Shown here one piece after another: positions 44,631 to 55,981 of a stretch of 64,000 nt of DNA. The notes beneath the pieces are model-generated. The model made no database searches. It was not told the origin of the DNA and saw only the letters and a list, made by a program, of their open reading frames with translations. The position numbers and the translations under genes are program-made. Position 1 is the stretch's first letter; the number at the start of each line of letters is the position of its first letter. Source of the stretch: Branchiostoma lanceolatum (taxonomy: Eukaryota > Chordata > Leptocardii > Amphioxiformes > Branchiostomatidae); NCBI RefSeq assembly GCF_035083965.1, contig NC_089736.1:3243001-3307000 (forward strand), given 5' to 3'.

Positions 44631-45142
44631 GTAGTAACCTTTCACAAGTTTTACCCTGCCAATATCTGCTTCACAGTGTCACAAGCTATCTCGGCAACTA
44701 CGTCAAGGGAACGAAGGTCGACATCATTACAGAAACATTATCTAGAGCTACGTTCTAGGAATAACAGCATTGGCAATGGAATGTCGTATTGCAAATGAAA
44801 AGGAGGGAATTAAGCAAAGTTTTTTTTTCCCAAAAGTCAGGAATATTTTCCTATGAATCTTATCTATGAGCTTTTTAGATGCGTAAAGTGAGCTTAAAGA
44901 TATACTAGACAAGGTCCCTGCCTAGTCTATTCATTTTGCCTTTCCTTGCAAATAAAATGAACTAAAATCAAAACATTGTTAAACTTGTTAACATGACTAC
45001 ACTTTAAAGTACAGCGTAAGTACATACAATGAAAATGAACTAGACTAAAGTAAATATGCATTGAAATGAAGTAAATCTGCCTAGTAGCGAATTTACGTAC
45101 CATGACATGTACGTCAACTTGGTTTTGTGAAATGTACAAGTC

Positions 45143-45357
45143 GTAAGCCCCTATCTCACTGGACCCGCGGCACGTTGGCGACCTCGCTGCGACCGGGCAA
45201 TTTTATCGATGAAATCAAATATTTTTACGCTTTGTGTGTCTTTTTAGTCATACCTGTACGTTTTGCATGATATTCCCATTACAACATCGGCGGTAACATA
45301 ATTCCAGTTTAGCGACGCCGCCAGCGTGCCGCGGGTCCAGTGAGATAGGGGCTTTAC
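45143..45357. mobile_element. MITE with about 33-base perfect terminal repeats, abutting the gene D stop codon
   Basis: Left GTAAGCCCCTATCTCACTGG continuing to GACCCGCGGCACG; right CGTGCCGCGGGTCCAGTGAG continuing to ATAGGGGCTTTAC. Inner sequence ATCGATGAAATCAAATA and TTTTAGTCATACC matches, in reverse, the element at 51930-52165. It ends 6-7 bases from the gene D stop codon and so supplies the start of that gene's 3' UTR. Confidence 0.88.
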
Positions 45358-45363
45358 TGCACT

Positions 45364-47924
45364 TTACTTGAACTGGTACTGAGGGTCGTAGAAGGGGTTC
45401 TTGACCCATGACTGGTCCTTATTCATGATCCAGTAGTTGAGGGGGTGAAAGGGGTTGTAGAACGGCCTGTCCGGCCACACGTAGGGGTCGACCTTCGACA
45501 TGGGGCCTTCGCCATTGGGCGTCTCTGGCTGACCTAAAAAATGAGGTAAAATAGAAGGTTAAACAGTCGTTCTCAATAAGGCGATTAACGGTTTTAAGTG
45601 CGCGAGTACAAGAGGTCAAAGGTGAAGATCCCTATTTAAACAGTTCTTGTCTAGACTTAATACATGAACAACGTTACAGACGTATTTTGTTTGAGTCTCG
45701 GGAGCTTTCAACTTTGAAATATTACCCACAATGCATCACAACGCGCATACGCAGTTCAAATTTTGAACCGGCTTATTGATGAAACTTTTCAGCTAAGAAC
45801 ACCGCGGGTCACTCCTACCCTTCTGGACAAGTGTGTTGGATAAAAGGTGACTTATTTATCGTTCTGAGATGAACAGGTCACTCTTCCATCAAATTAAGTT
45901 TAAATAAGAAAACCGTACCTGGTGATTCCGGTGCAGTCTCATTTTCCTCATCGGGTGTTTCCGCCTTGGGTGTTTCCTTTGGCGCCGGCACTACGGGAGC
46001 TTCCGGTTCCGCTGGCAAGGGGTCCGGATACGGATCTGGCTCTTCCGGTTCTATGGGCTCCGGCTCGTTCGAGTAGACATCTCTATCCGGCGCGTAAGGG
46101 TCATACGGATCCGGCTCCTCCGGCTCATATGGGACTGGGTACGGATCCGGTTCCGGAGGATTCGGATATGGGTCATACGGGTCCGGTTGGTTCGGATATG
46201 AGTCATACGGATCCGGTTCCTCCGGTTGGTTATACGTGTCGGGTTCCGGCTGATACGGGTCCGGTGCCGGTACATACGGGTCTGGTTCAGGTACATACGG
46301 ATCTGGTTCCGGTACATATGGATCCGGTTCCGGTTCATACCGATCGGGTTCCAGTTGGTTCGGGTAACTGATTTCCGGTTCTGGTTCATATGGAAACGGA
46401 TAGGGGTCCGGTTCATACCGATCTGGTTCCGGTTCATACGGATCTAGTTCCGGTTCATACCGATCTGGTTCCGGTTCATACCGATCTGGTTCCGGTTCAT
46501 ACCGATCTGGATCATACGGTTCGAACGGAACATATGGCTCATACGGATCCTCCTCCTTTTCTTCCTCTTCATACGGTTCGTACGGTTCATATGGGACATA
46601 CGGATCTTCTTCCTCATCTTCTTCTTCTTCTCTCTCATCTCCTCCTCCGTCTTCATACTCCAGCTCGGGAGGCGCGATGTAGTTTGGGTTCACGATGTAC
46701 TTCTCCTCGACTGGGTCGAAAATCCAGTAGCTCGTTGTGTCGATTTCTGAGTCCGGTTGGCTTTCGTCTGGATAATACGGTTCTTCTTCCTCTTCCGGAT
46801 AGTCCGGCTCTTCCTCATCCGGATAGTATGGTTCTTCCTCCTCATCCGGATAGTACGGCTCTTCCTCCTCATCCGGATAGTAGGGTTCCTCTTCTTCCTC
46901 GGTCTCCGGGGGAGCTATGTAGTTTGGGTTGACAATGTAGTCATCTTTCTCAGCGTCGTAGAGCCAGTAACTAGTTGTATCTATAGCCTGTCTCTTCTGG
47001 ATCGGCCCTGAAAATACATACGTGTTTCTATAACGTTCGTGTCTGATTTAGCGCCGCGAATAAGCCGATTCACGGTTTGATCTGCGCATACGCAGCGCGA
47101 TCTATTGTGGGCTGTATGTCAAAGTTCAAGGCCCCTGAGACATAAAGAAAACACGTCTGTTTTTACAAGTTAGGGGCCTTCACCTTTGACATATTACGCA
47201 GAATGGAGCCCTCTGCGTATACGCAGTTTAATCTGTGAACCGGCTCATAGTTAGCCTGGGTGCCATTCCGATTGCTACCGAGGCTCCTACACTCGCTGCC
47301 CTGAAAAAAATGATATTCAAGGCAGCGATCGCGAGCCTCGGTAGTAATCGGATGGCACCCAGGCTAGCTTACAGTTTCATCATTGTTGGAGTTTTCATGC
47401 ACACAACCATGCAGTGTTCTACTTGCTAAGACTGCAGCGACCCTTAGCGGTCAGAAGCAGGTATAACAAACATTTCTTACGGGTCATACGTTATACATGT
47501 ACCTGTGAAATTGCCAATGGGGTAAAGAATGTATGTCAAAAGCGATGGAATATAGATTATTTTATATCTCCAACTGCCACTGAGGAAAGAGATACAATCA
47601 GGAAGGAAATAGCTTTCTAAGGATGGTACCAAAACATCAATTTTCAAACATTTAGTAACATTACAAAAAAGGAAAACTACAACATTGTTAACTCCACAAA
47701 ACCCACACATTACATTTCATCTTCCACTGCTTCCACAAAAGAAATAAAAAAACTTCGATTGGAAGTCGTGGAGTAAGTCCTGTATTACCAGTAAAGTATA
47801 CCTGATATGACATATGAAACTTGCAAGACTAGCACTTTAAGAAGGACACAAAGCTCCTTAAGAAACCCCTACCTGCAGAGACCAGTCCGAAGAGACAGAG
47901 GTACAGGACGAGCCACGTTGTCAT
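45364..47924 (-). CDS. Gene D: secreted acidic DPYEPEP-repeat protein with three NP(F/N)Y motifs
   Basis: Predicted 436 residues. Exons (- strand): 47924-47873, 47007-45919 and 45533-45364 (TAA); both coding introns are phase 1. The signal peptide MTTWLVLYLCLFGLVSA is followed by GPIQKRQ, with a dibasic KR before Gln24. Two copies of a module (SYW-L/I-x9-YIVNPNYIAPPE) lie at about residues 30-50 and 110-130, separated by EEEPYYPD repeats. A long DPYEPEPDRYEPEP-type repeat then gives way to a Pro/Glu tail. The last exon has a W..RPFYNPFHPLNYW lead and a terminal motif at 414-429 (YWI-x5-SWVKNPFY). Tyr residues flanked by Asp/Glu/Pro suit tyrosine sulphation or cross-linking (inference). Family not recognised; no cysteine framework. 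Confidence 0.78.
47252..47366. mobile_element. Hairpin element with AGCCTGGGTGCCATCCG ends (gene D intron 1)
   Basis: TAGCCTGGGTGCCATTCCG and CGGATGGCACCCAGGCTA are inverted repeats. Inner arms CGAGGCTCCTACACTCGCTG and CAGCGATCGCGAGCCTCGG also pair. A sister copy is at 63073-63181. Confidence 0.88.
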
Positions 47925-49150
47925 GACGACGGCAAGGTATTCTTCCTACTGGACGCAAACGAAGAGTAGACAAATTAAGAACGACACATACATCGAGTCC
48001 CCAGGACATGCAATAGTTAGACTTTTTAACACTGAGCAGGATTTTTTCCCCAGAGAAGTTGACCGTGTGATGCGCGCCAAAAAACTCTATGTCTATACGT
48101 CCACGTTGCTGTTGTTGTTATCAAAAATTTCAATATGTTGAATTTTTTATGCTCTATGTATTTATTATCCAAAGTGCAATAGTAGAAGTGATTGTAAAAT
48201 CAATACAATTCAGTCCACTTGCAAAGGACTGCAATTTTGATTGTTCAATAAAGTTTGAAGTTAAAGAGCCCATCGACCACCCTCAACAGAGACTCTGCTA
48301 ATATCTAAAATAGCAAGGATTTGTTCTGCACCACGGTGTTTTTCTTGAGACCCAACCCAGCCCAAAGAAACGTTTTCAAAACATCTCCTATATGGGCGTT
48401 GGAAACCTGCTCCTAGCTCCTTCTAATCTTCTGCAACGTTATGTTGTATCAAATAATTTTTCAGTTTTAGTAACTCAAATAATTAAGGTAGAAGATGATC
48501 CACTTTGTTATAGGTTGTAGTTTGTATGGTATTGATAGAAATATTCTTCTTACCCATACTGAAGGAAAGTTTCCTCGCTTTTAATTTCTGACTAGCTGTG
48601 AAAATTACATTTTTCAAGTCGTTTTGTCGATTCTGTTATAATCAAACCCATCTCAACCTATATATTTAACATCAACAAATCGAGAACATGCCGGACCTAT
48701 ATATAAGAGTAGATTTAGATCGCATGTTTTAGATTAGTGTCAGAATTCCTTCTTTACCACATGTATATGTACTTCGCTCGATAGGGCATGAATGTACAAT
48801 AAAGGTTATTATTATAAACCTTGTCTGTGGTTTGTCTGATGAGGGCAGCCCTTCCCCTCCCCCACACATACACACGCCGTCTGTCCCCCAGGCTTCCAGG
48901 GCCCACTCAGCTCACCGATCACGTCCAAACTTGACACGTGCGTCTTCATCCAGACACAGCCATCCGTCAAGTTTCCTTACCTTCTGTCTCAAGAATTCCC
49001 CAGGGGAAAAGGCCACGAGAAAGCTTATATATCGCTACGGTGGCCCGACCTAGCACAATACGGACGTCGGGATTTATAAACAACACATGTTCGCGGGCTA
49101 AGATTCGATGACAGCTTTGCACTAGACGCTAACAAGAAACGGTACTTTAA
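47925..49150. other. Noncoding; leader of gene D and unassigned sequence
   Basis: A - strand acceptor-like CGTTTGCGTCCAG lies about 25 bases before the gene D start codon, implying a 5' UTR intron. The rest holds no supported gene. AATAAAG with TTATTATTATAAAC near 48796-48815 and GCAATTTTGATTGTTCAATAAAGTTTG near 48230 look like retroelement tails. Confidence 0.45.
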
Positions 49151-49595
49151 AAGACTTTCCTCTCTTCACCGTCAGGTGGAAATGAGCACCTAGCTTCGGT
49201 TAGGGACGTCCCTTGGATATGACGCTTAACTTATCTTACACGAATTTCCTCTCTTCACCGTCAGGTGGAAATGAGCACCAAGCTTCGGTTAGGGACGTCC
49301 CTTGGATAAGACGCTTAACTTACTTTACACGACTTTCCTCACTTCACTCAGGTGGAAATGAGCACCTAGCTTCGGTTAGGGACGTCTCTTGGATAAGACG
49401 CTTAACTTAGTTTACACGACTTTCCTCACTTCACTCAGGTGGAAATGAGCACCTAGCTTCGGTTAGGGACGTCTCTTGGATAAGACGCTTAACTTAGTTT
49501 ACACAACTTTCCTCACTTCACTCAGGTGGAAATGAGCACCTAGCTTCGGTTAGGGACGTCTCTTGGATAAGACGCTAAACGGGGTCCCGTGTTTG
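49150..49595. repeat. Tandem repeat of 87-89 bp, five copies
   Basis: 'CAGGTGGAAATGAGCACC' recurs at 49173, 49262, 49349, 49436 and 49523. Each is followed by 'AGCTTCGGTTAGGGACGTC', 'CTTGGATAAGACGCTTAACT' and 'TTTCCTC(A/T)CTTCAC'. Copies are nearly identical. The last unit runs straight into a dispersed-element 3' body (next entry), so the satellite arose by expanding that element's central part. Confidence 0.9.
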
Positions 49596-49660
49596 AGGAG
49601 AGCCACACCTCTAGCACGTAAAAGAACCCACCACACTTATCGAAACGTGTAGGGGTCCTT
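49565..49660 (+). mobile_element. SINE-like body, family S3
   Basis: 'GGATAAGACGCTAAACGGGG', then 'GGTCCCGTGTTTGAGGAGAG', 'CACGTAAAAGAACCCACCAC' and 'ACTTATCG'. The reverse complement of the same order of blocks is found at 61310-61555, which defines a dispersed family. Confidence 0.7.
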
Positions 49661-51925
49661 CCCGGTGTGAGGGAATCAAATAATTCTGCCCAGATACTAG
49701 TATACAGCTTGCACTGTTCAGTGAAAACCTTGTGTGTTACGCCATGAGGCGGTTTACCGGGTATGCAATACAAACAAACGTGGACTCCTCCAAGTCTGTC
49801 CAACGTGTACAAACTAAGACAGGCGGTCATTAATCTCCTCATGTGAGTCGACAGGTATTTATTTTTGGCGCAAACGACACCAGACGGGTCATTATCACTT
49901 CGGAAGCCTCTCGTCTGACAGGGAACATGTGTCGACCATGTGTAGGGGCTACGTGCCAACATCCGGGGGAGATTAAACTTTAACATACAAACCAGAATTT
50001 CTCAATACTCAATTTCTCTATACTCTGAATTAATTTAAGGTGTTCAGAAATTCGTTTTTCCCTACAACTACAAATGGAATTCGTTACCACCAAGTACTGT
50101 AGGTGCATCCTCATAAGATAGCTTTAAAATCAACGCTCACAGCTAGATGTGCAAAGGTTAGATGTGACAGATCGTTCAGCTGCTACCACGCCGCGTGCCT
50201 GCGAAGCTGGTGTGTTACGCCGAAGGACGGTTATACCGGCTACATGTAGACAGATACAGCTACAAACTATTTGAATTAAGGGCCCTGTCAGCTAAATTAA
50301 CTTTCTTGCGAAAGGTTTGTGGAATGAGCTCATTGGATCGTTCCGTTTGGTTCATAAGGTAGTGCCGGTTTTGCCATAGCCTCGCTGAAGACCCTTCCAA
50401 GAAAACTTCAGTACGGGGCAACTTGCCAAGCACATCCGTGGTAGTTTACCTTCAACCCAGCTTGATGTAACTGACCCTCAGAACTTCTGTACAAGGCGCC
50501 GTGCCAGCTGTAGACATGGGGTTCATGCGTTCAGACTCTTGCAGCGCCGAGTGGCGCATAATGAGGACAGCAAGCCTGATCTTTTGCTGTTTCAGTAGGT
50601 ATATGATGCTGTAATATACGGTGCATCATGTTAGAATTCGTTCAGACCCCTGTAGTGGCACGTAGGGCAGCAAGTGTCCCTGCTGTTTCAGTAGCAGGGT
50701 ATAGTTTATAGTAATGACAACTTCAACTGGCTAACCCACAGGATGTGGCATATAACTGTCAAGGTTTAACACGGAGTGCGTATAAACGCAGGAATTTTGA
50801 CCTTGGAATGGCGCTAGAAATGTGCGAAATATTCTTACGTCAAGCCTTATATTTCAATCATTGATAAACGCGTAGTAAATTCAAAGACATACAAATTCTG
50901 CGATTGGATACTTTTAACATCTTGGCAGCATTCTTGTTGTCACAGCGTTAGTTATGAGAGAGTTCAACGGACATGGGAATATGTATATAGTTGACTTTAG
51001 AGTTGATTACACATTCTAAAGTGCCTTGTGTTTTTTCTAACGTCGACTGCCAAGTTAGAACTTGAGACATCCTTCCATTTCTCGAAGATTAGGAGTACGT
51101 GTGAGCATCTTGGCACGTAAGTTTTTTTCTATACAAAAGTCAAGGCTGGAGACAAGGGAAGAAATGCACCTCAGTAAGGCCTTGAGTTAGATAAACAAGA
51201 GGAAATTTACAAGGTCAATGAAAAGTCTACAGGCTCTTATCGTAACAAACAAATGCTTAGCTTATAAGGGTCACGGAACGGAGTCAAGTAGACCTTATCT
51301 CAGGAAATAGATTTGCAAAGCAACGATCCACCAAAGACTCTAACCCTAATAATTCAACAGCATTTAAAATCAACCAGAGTTGTCCTGTAGGCTTGGTGAG
51401 CTGTCTCGCCGCGTTTTTATTTTCATATTTTTGTTATAATAGTATAGATGAAGTTTCCTATCATTAAGACTATAAATGTAACAACTAAACTTATCTATAA
51501 CCTAAAGGATACCTTCACCATTTTTTGCTTAATAGGATTCCGATTATATAATTTAAAGAGCAACAAATGGTTTAGAATTAGAATTAGCTGGAAGATGTGA
51601 ATAAATCTGAGGAACATCTGAAGACAATCAAAATTTAAGATGTCACTACCTGGCAAGTATTTTGAGGCACAGCTGAACATTTCTTCATTCCTCCCCCAAA
51701 GAGGTACGTCCACGAACCACCCTGAACTACTGGTCATGATTAGAATCATCTGAACCCATCCCGCCATCCAGACACCAGAGTTCCGCTCAAACCGCGGTGT
51801 CGGATAGCGGAGCACGGGCCAAGTTCAGAGTTTCAAGCCACGTTGTCATTTTCTCTGCATCAGTCAGCGAGAATACACGGGTAGGAGCGAGGTTGGGGTG
51901 GTCAATTCTACAGCGATACCACAAA
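49660..51925. other. Noncoding stretch with dispersed-repeat fragments
   Basis: No supported gene. The 148-codon - strand ORF 49540-49986 begins inside the S3 body and is a by-product. 'GTGTGTTACGCCGAAGGACG' near 50209 matches a fragment near 6757. Near 50500-50710, 'GTTCAGACTCTTGCAG', 'CTGTTTCAGTAG' and 'GGACAGCAAG' recur twice in altered form and resemble retroelement 3' UTR sequence. Confidence 0.45.
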
Positions 51926-51929
51926 CTAG

Positions 51930-52165
51930 GCCCCATACACCAGACGGCGATCGCCCTGCGACCTCAGTGCGACCTAAATTAGATCTGTGCAACCATTGCC
52001 TTCATAATTGGAATATCATCAAAATCAAAAGTATGACTGATAAGATAGCAAAACACAACGTGTGAAAGGATTTGGTTTTTATCTATTAAATTCGTTGGAA
52101 GCTCTGTCAGATCGCTCGGTTGCAGGGCGGTCGCAGCGAAGTCGCCGCCCTAGGTATGGTGGGGT
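51930..52165. mobile_element. Hairpin element related to the MITE at 45.1 kb
   Basis: GCGATCGCCCTGCGACCTCA near the left pairs with GGTTGCAGGGCGGTCGCAG near the right. The interior (GAATATCATCAAAATCAAAA, GTATGACTGA, AACACAACGTGTGAAAGG) matches the interior of 45143-45357 in reverse. Outer ends are less regular (CCCCATACACC against GGTATGGTGGGG). Confidence 0.7.
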
Positions 52166-52843
52166 GACTTTGTGGAAGCAATTCTAGGTGCTCATAGTTT
52201 TCGGGATAGGTTGATATAAAACATTTAGAGTGGAATCACAAAGATTGTCAACCGAATTATGATCGGAAGCAGTGCTACTTGCCACAATTTCTTGACCAAA
52301 TAAAAAAGACCCCTCGACATTCTCTAGAAATCTTTGTTCAGCTCGGGAATTTATGATTCGGACGTTCCTGTCTTCCAATCTTTTATGAATGATCATAAGT
52401 AACACAATTTTGAAGTTCACCTATTCTTTGCCGTAAATATTTGATATAAATCTTTGTTCTCTTTAGTGGTGGGGTAAACAAAAATACTCAATGAGCATAA
52501 GCCTCAATGTTCTCTACAAAAATACGCAGTATAACTAAAAGCTGCTATATTTAATCAACAATCGCTGTAAAGATTAACGACTTAATATACAGACGTTTTG
52601 AACCGTAGCAGCCGGTTCTGGCAAGTTGGAAAACGAGACGACCATTTTGAAAAGTTGGACGTGATTATTATGGGTACTGACAAGTCGGCATCACCAGATA
52701 TCTTTGCCACGAATCACCAGGACCAGAGGAATATCTCAAATATCGTTCAGAAAACAGGGTGTCTTAGGCGGAGGGATAGAGTTGTGAATCCCACACGTTT
52801 CATGAGACTAAAACAAAAGTAGACAGGCAAAATTGAGACCTAC

Positions 52844-52932
52844 CTGCTTCTGGCCGCGTTTTAAGGTGTTGGAGCCTTCGGACGTCTTCCGCCGAGCTGG
52901 CTACCCTTCAAGGGGTCCATATACCGTAACCT
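52844..52932 (-). promoter_or_regulatory. Candidate noncoding first exon and TATA promoter of gene D
   Basis: A donor GAAGCAG|GTAGGTC at 52844 follows a short - strand segment. A TATA-like GGTATATGGACC lies at about 52915-52926, which would put the start near 52890. This implies a 5' UTR intron of about 4.9 kb before the coding exon at 47924. The same plan is seen for genes C and E. Not proven. Confidence 0.38.
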
Positions 52933-53394
52933 AGCATACAATTAGCAACCGTCTTTCAAAGCGACAGGGGTTAGACTTAGAGTCCAATCTTACGTGGCCT
53001 GGCCTTGACGCCCTTGTAGTTTGTATGTCTGACATGTGCGTTTGCTTACTCGTTTGGTCTGACTAGTTCAAGGACAAGTTACTTTCTTCACATAAAATGT
53101 ATCGTCCGCGCGCAGTTATACTACACTGACTAGTTAAGACTCTTCTTCACAAATCTTCAAAATGTCCAATAACACATCTCTGGTGCTGTAGGGTAAATAA
53201 AGTTTACGTTAGGCCTGGTTTCTGAGGCGTCAAACGTATAGTTTAAAGCGTGGGTGCAGATAGAGATAATATATTTGCAGGAATACGGTAGAGAATTTAT
53301 GGCAAACTCCGCGGGCTGATCTCCTGTCTGTGCGGGTGACACACTTCTGTCAACGCAAACCGGCTCAAACAAGTTCTGGACTTGATTTTAGACT

Positions 53395-54580
53395 CCGGAG
53401 GGACTCGATCAATAAACAAGCACAGGTTTAGGGAGATCAGCATTGGGACTGAGCGGTACATAAGCTGATACAGATTTCTTTACAGTCACAGTTAATCCTA
53501 CACCAAAGAACTGGCGCGAAGACCCAAAGTGGTCCTTCTTAAACTTATGAGGGGCATGCCGGCACGGAATGAACAAGCACGGGTTTTGGGAGATCAGTTG
53601 AGAGTTGAGACTGAGCGGTACATAAGCTGATACAGATATTTTCTACAGTCTCGGCTCTCATCTCACTTAAGAACTGGTGCAAAGTGGTCTTGGGGTCGAC
53701 CTTAAACCTATGAGGGACACGGTCTATGATAAACAAGCACAGGTTTTGGAGATCAGCATTGAGATTGAGCGGTCTTAAGTACTCAGGCTGATACAGATTT
53801 TTCACAGTCACGGTTAATCCTGCACTAAAGCCATGGAATCGCCCATCTTAAACTTATGAAGCACACGGAGTAAACAGGCACAGGTTTTAGGAAATCAGCA
53901 CTGCTATTGAGAGCTAAACCTTAAGTATATAAGCTGATACAGATTTTTGCAGTCACGGTTAATCCTACACTTAAGAACTGACGCAAAGTGATCGCGGAGT
54001 CTACCATCTAAAACTTACGAGGGCCGGAATTAACAGACACAGGTTTTGGGAGATCAATATTGCTATTGAGCCTAGACCTTAAGTACTCAAGCTGATACAG
54101 ATATTTTACAGTCACAGTTCATCCTACACTAAAATGGGGTTGAACTTCTTCCACTCATGAGAGACACAGAATAAACAAGCACTGAATTTGGGAGATCAGA
54201 ATCGAGACTGAGCGGTACATAAGATGATACAGATTTTTTACAGTCACTTCTTTAATCTTACTAAAGAACTGGTGCAAAGTGGTCAGCCTGGTGTCGACCT
54301 TAAACATATGCCGGGAACACGGACTATGATAAACAAGCGCAGGTTTTGGAGATCAACATTGGGATTGAATCGGATCTTGCGTACATAGGCTGATAGAGCT
54401 TTTGTAGTCACGTTTCAACCCTACCCTACATCACTGCAGTTGACCTTCAACTTGTGAGGGCCACGGAACGAATAAGCACAGTTTATAACATACAGAAGCT
54501 GATGTAGATTGGACCGGCCCAAACTGGTTCTGGAGTCGATCTTAAGGTTATGAGGGTCGCGGACTGAATAAGCAAGGCTT
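53395..54580. repeat. Diverged tandem repeat, about 130-160 bp, eight to nine copies
   Basis: Units carry 'AAACTTATGAG(G/A)G(A/G)CA', 'AA(C/T)AAGCACAGGTTTTGG', 'GAGATCAGCATTG(A/G)GA', 'TACATAAGCTGATACAGATT' and 'TTACAGTCACGGTTAATCC', then 'TACACTAAAGAACTGG'. Copies start near 53395, 53547, 53710, 53850, 54005, 54155, 54290 and 54440 (weak). The open frames (53545-53811, 54421-54723, both -) repeat each other and are by-products. Confidence 0.82.
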
Positions 54581-54724
54581 GTGCTGTGTACAGTTACTAG
54601 AGCTAAGGCTAAGACAAACTTTACATTCTCCAAGCTCCTTGTAAAGTCTAAGACTTGCCGAGCGACTGTGTCACGGTCTTGTGTAGGGTAGAGGTCAAAT
54701 GAGTACGTTGTAATCAAGGACAAA

Positions 54725-55505
54725 TATTATGTACTAGTCTATAAAGTAGGGCGGTTGTAGAGGTGTGTTGTATGATTTGGGCTTTTGATATGTGACTTTT
54801 CCTCCAAATCATTTTACTCATTCCTACTTTTCAAAACAACCCGGGGATTCCTGAAGACTTCTATCGAATTTCACGCCCAACAGTAAACCATTCTTGGACC
54901 GTCTGTAGTCGCTTCAGCCTTTACACTTGGGTGAAAAAAAGAAGCAGAGCCGGATCAGCAAACAAGTGTGGTGTGGCGACTGTAATTCGTGAAATACTCG
55001 ATCTATTGACATTTCTACAGACAACGGTTCAAAGGATGAACAAAACGAAGACTTATGGCATCCTTGAAGGACACTACAACTCCTGTATTATACACTGTTA
55101 TATTGTGGAATTTAGAGTGAAAGTAAAACACGGCATGCAAAATCATACGATTAAAAAAAGACTATAACAGTACAAAATTATGTTTGATCCTATCAAAGAA
55201 TTAAAGACACCGGTCCACAGAAGTAAGACTTATGCAATATCACTTAACTGGAGGATAGCTACCCCCTCCCCGTATCATTATGATATTGCGTATTATCATA
55301 TCATATATTACGCTATCATATTGTATTGTAGAATTCAGAGTGAAGGTACAAAATGTAGAACACGGTATTATATAGATAGTATTATATCATATAGATAGTG
55401 CCTTCATGTAGTTTGAAATGGAGCATTGTAGAACTTAGCCATTGTATAGCATAGAACCTCCCTGTAGCTTTTAGTAGTTTGATATAAGTAGCCAGTAGTA
55501 TTTTA
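54725..55505. other. Noncoding sequence, no gene seen
   Basis: AT-rich. 'GGACTATA', 'GCAAAATC(A/C)TACG(A/G)TTAAAAA' and 'GGAATT(T/C)AGAGTGAA' recur at short range (about 55080-55345). No credible coding frame. Confidence 0.5.
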
Positions 55506-55585
55506 TTGTTTGCCTTACATTGTACCTGTTACAATCGCTGTGCAATAAACTTTGACTTGACTTGACTTGACGGTATGCAAAATCC
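55505..55585 (+). mobile_element. Non-LTR retroelement 3' end with (TTGAC)n tail
   Basis: 'TTACATTGTACCTGTTACAA' followed by 'GCTGTGCAATAAACTTTGAC' and 'TTGACTTGACTTGACGG'. Non-LTR elements of the CR1/L2 type often end in a short tandem repeat of this kind. The segment near 24260-24300 is a similar end with a different tail. Confidence 0.55.
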
Positions 55586-55767
55586 TACGGTTAAAAAGAC
55601 TGCCTGTAACATTTTACTGCAAAATACTGGATTCTAAGAATTATATGAAGGACAGAACCGATCCATCGTGCCCAATTCCCATGTTATGTGCATAAAACAG
55701 GTCATAAAAGGACTATAGATGCCAAATGTCACAAGGTCCAGAATATGATGCTGAATTTGCACTGACG

Positions 55768-55942
55768 TACAATCAAACGTGTTCAAGTTCTGCATAAGCC
55801 CATATGGCCATTGTGACCACTTTTTGCTGGCCCCTTAGACCATTTCCCCAGCGTTAATAACCCTGTCTGTAGTAGCAACCTGTCTACAGTGGCCATATTC
55901 CTCCAAGTCCATTGCGAGGTCGCTATAGCCAGGTTTGACTGC
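55768..55942. mobile_element. 'ACAGTCAAACCTG' MITE family copy
   Basis: Left TACAATCAAACGTG, right CAGGTTTGACTGCA, with 'GGCCATTGTGACCACTTTTT' inside. It ends about 40 bases downstream of the gene E stop codon and is therefore inside or just after that gene's 3' UTR. Confidence 0.75.
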
Positions 55943-55981
55943 ATTACAATTAGCTGGCACTGCCCCGTGCTGCAGTACGGT

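Noticed and set aside
45922-46932. Long + strand ORFs opposite gene D (149, 180 and 73 codons), and similar ones opposite gene E (57226-57719)
   Set aside because: They are antisense readings of low-complexity GA/TC-rich repeats. They lack start context, splice logic and sensible composition, while the - strand frames have signal peptides and conserved modules.
49540-49986. 148-codon - strand ORF
   Set aside because: It starts in unique DNA and ends within the S3 element and satellite; no domain is visible and part of it recurs in the 61.3 kb copy.
53545-54723. - strand ORFs of 88 and 100 codons with similar peptides
   Set aside because: Their resemblance comes from the underlying 130-160 bp DNA repeat; frames are broken by indels in the other copies.
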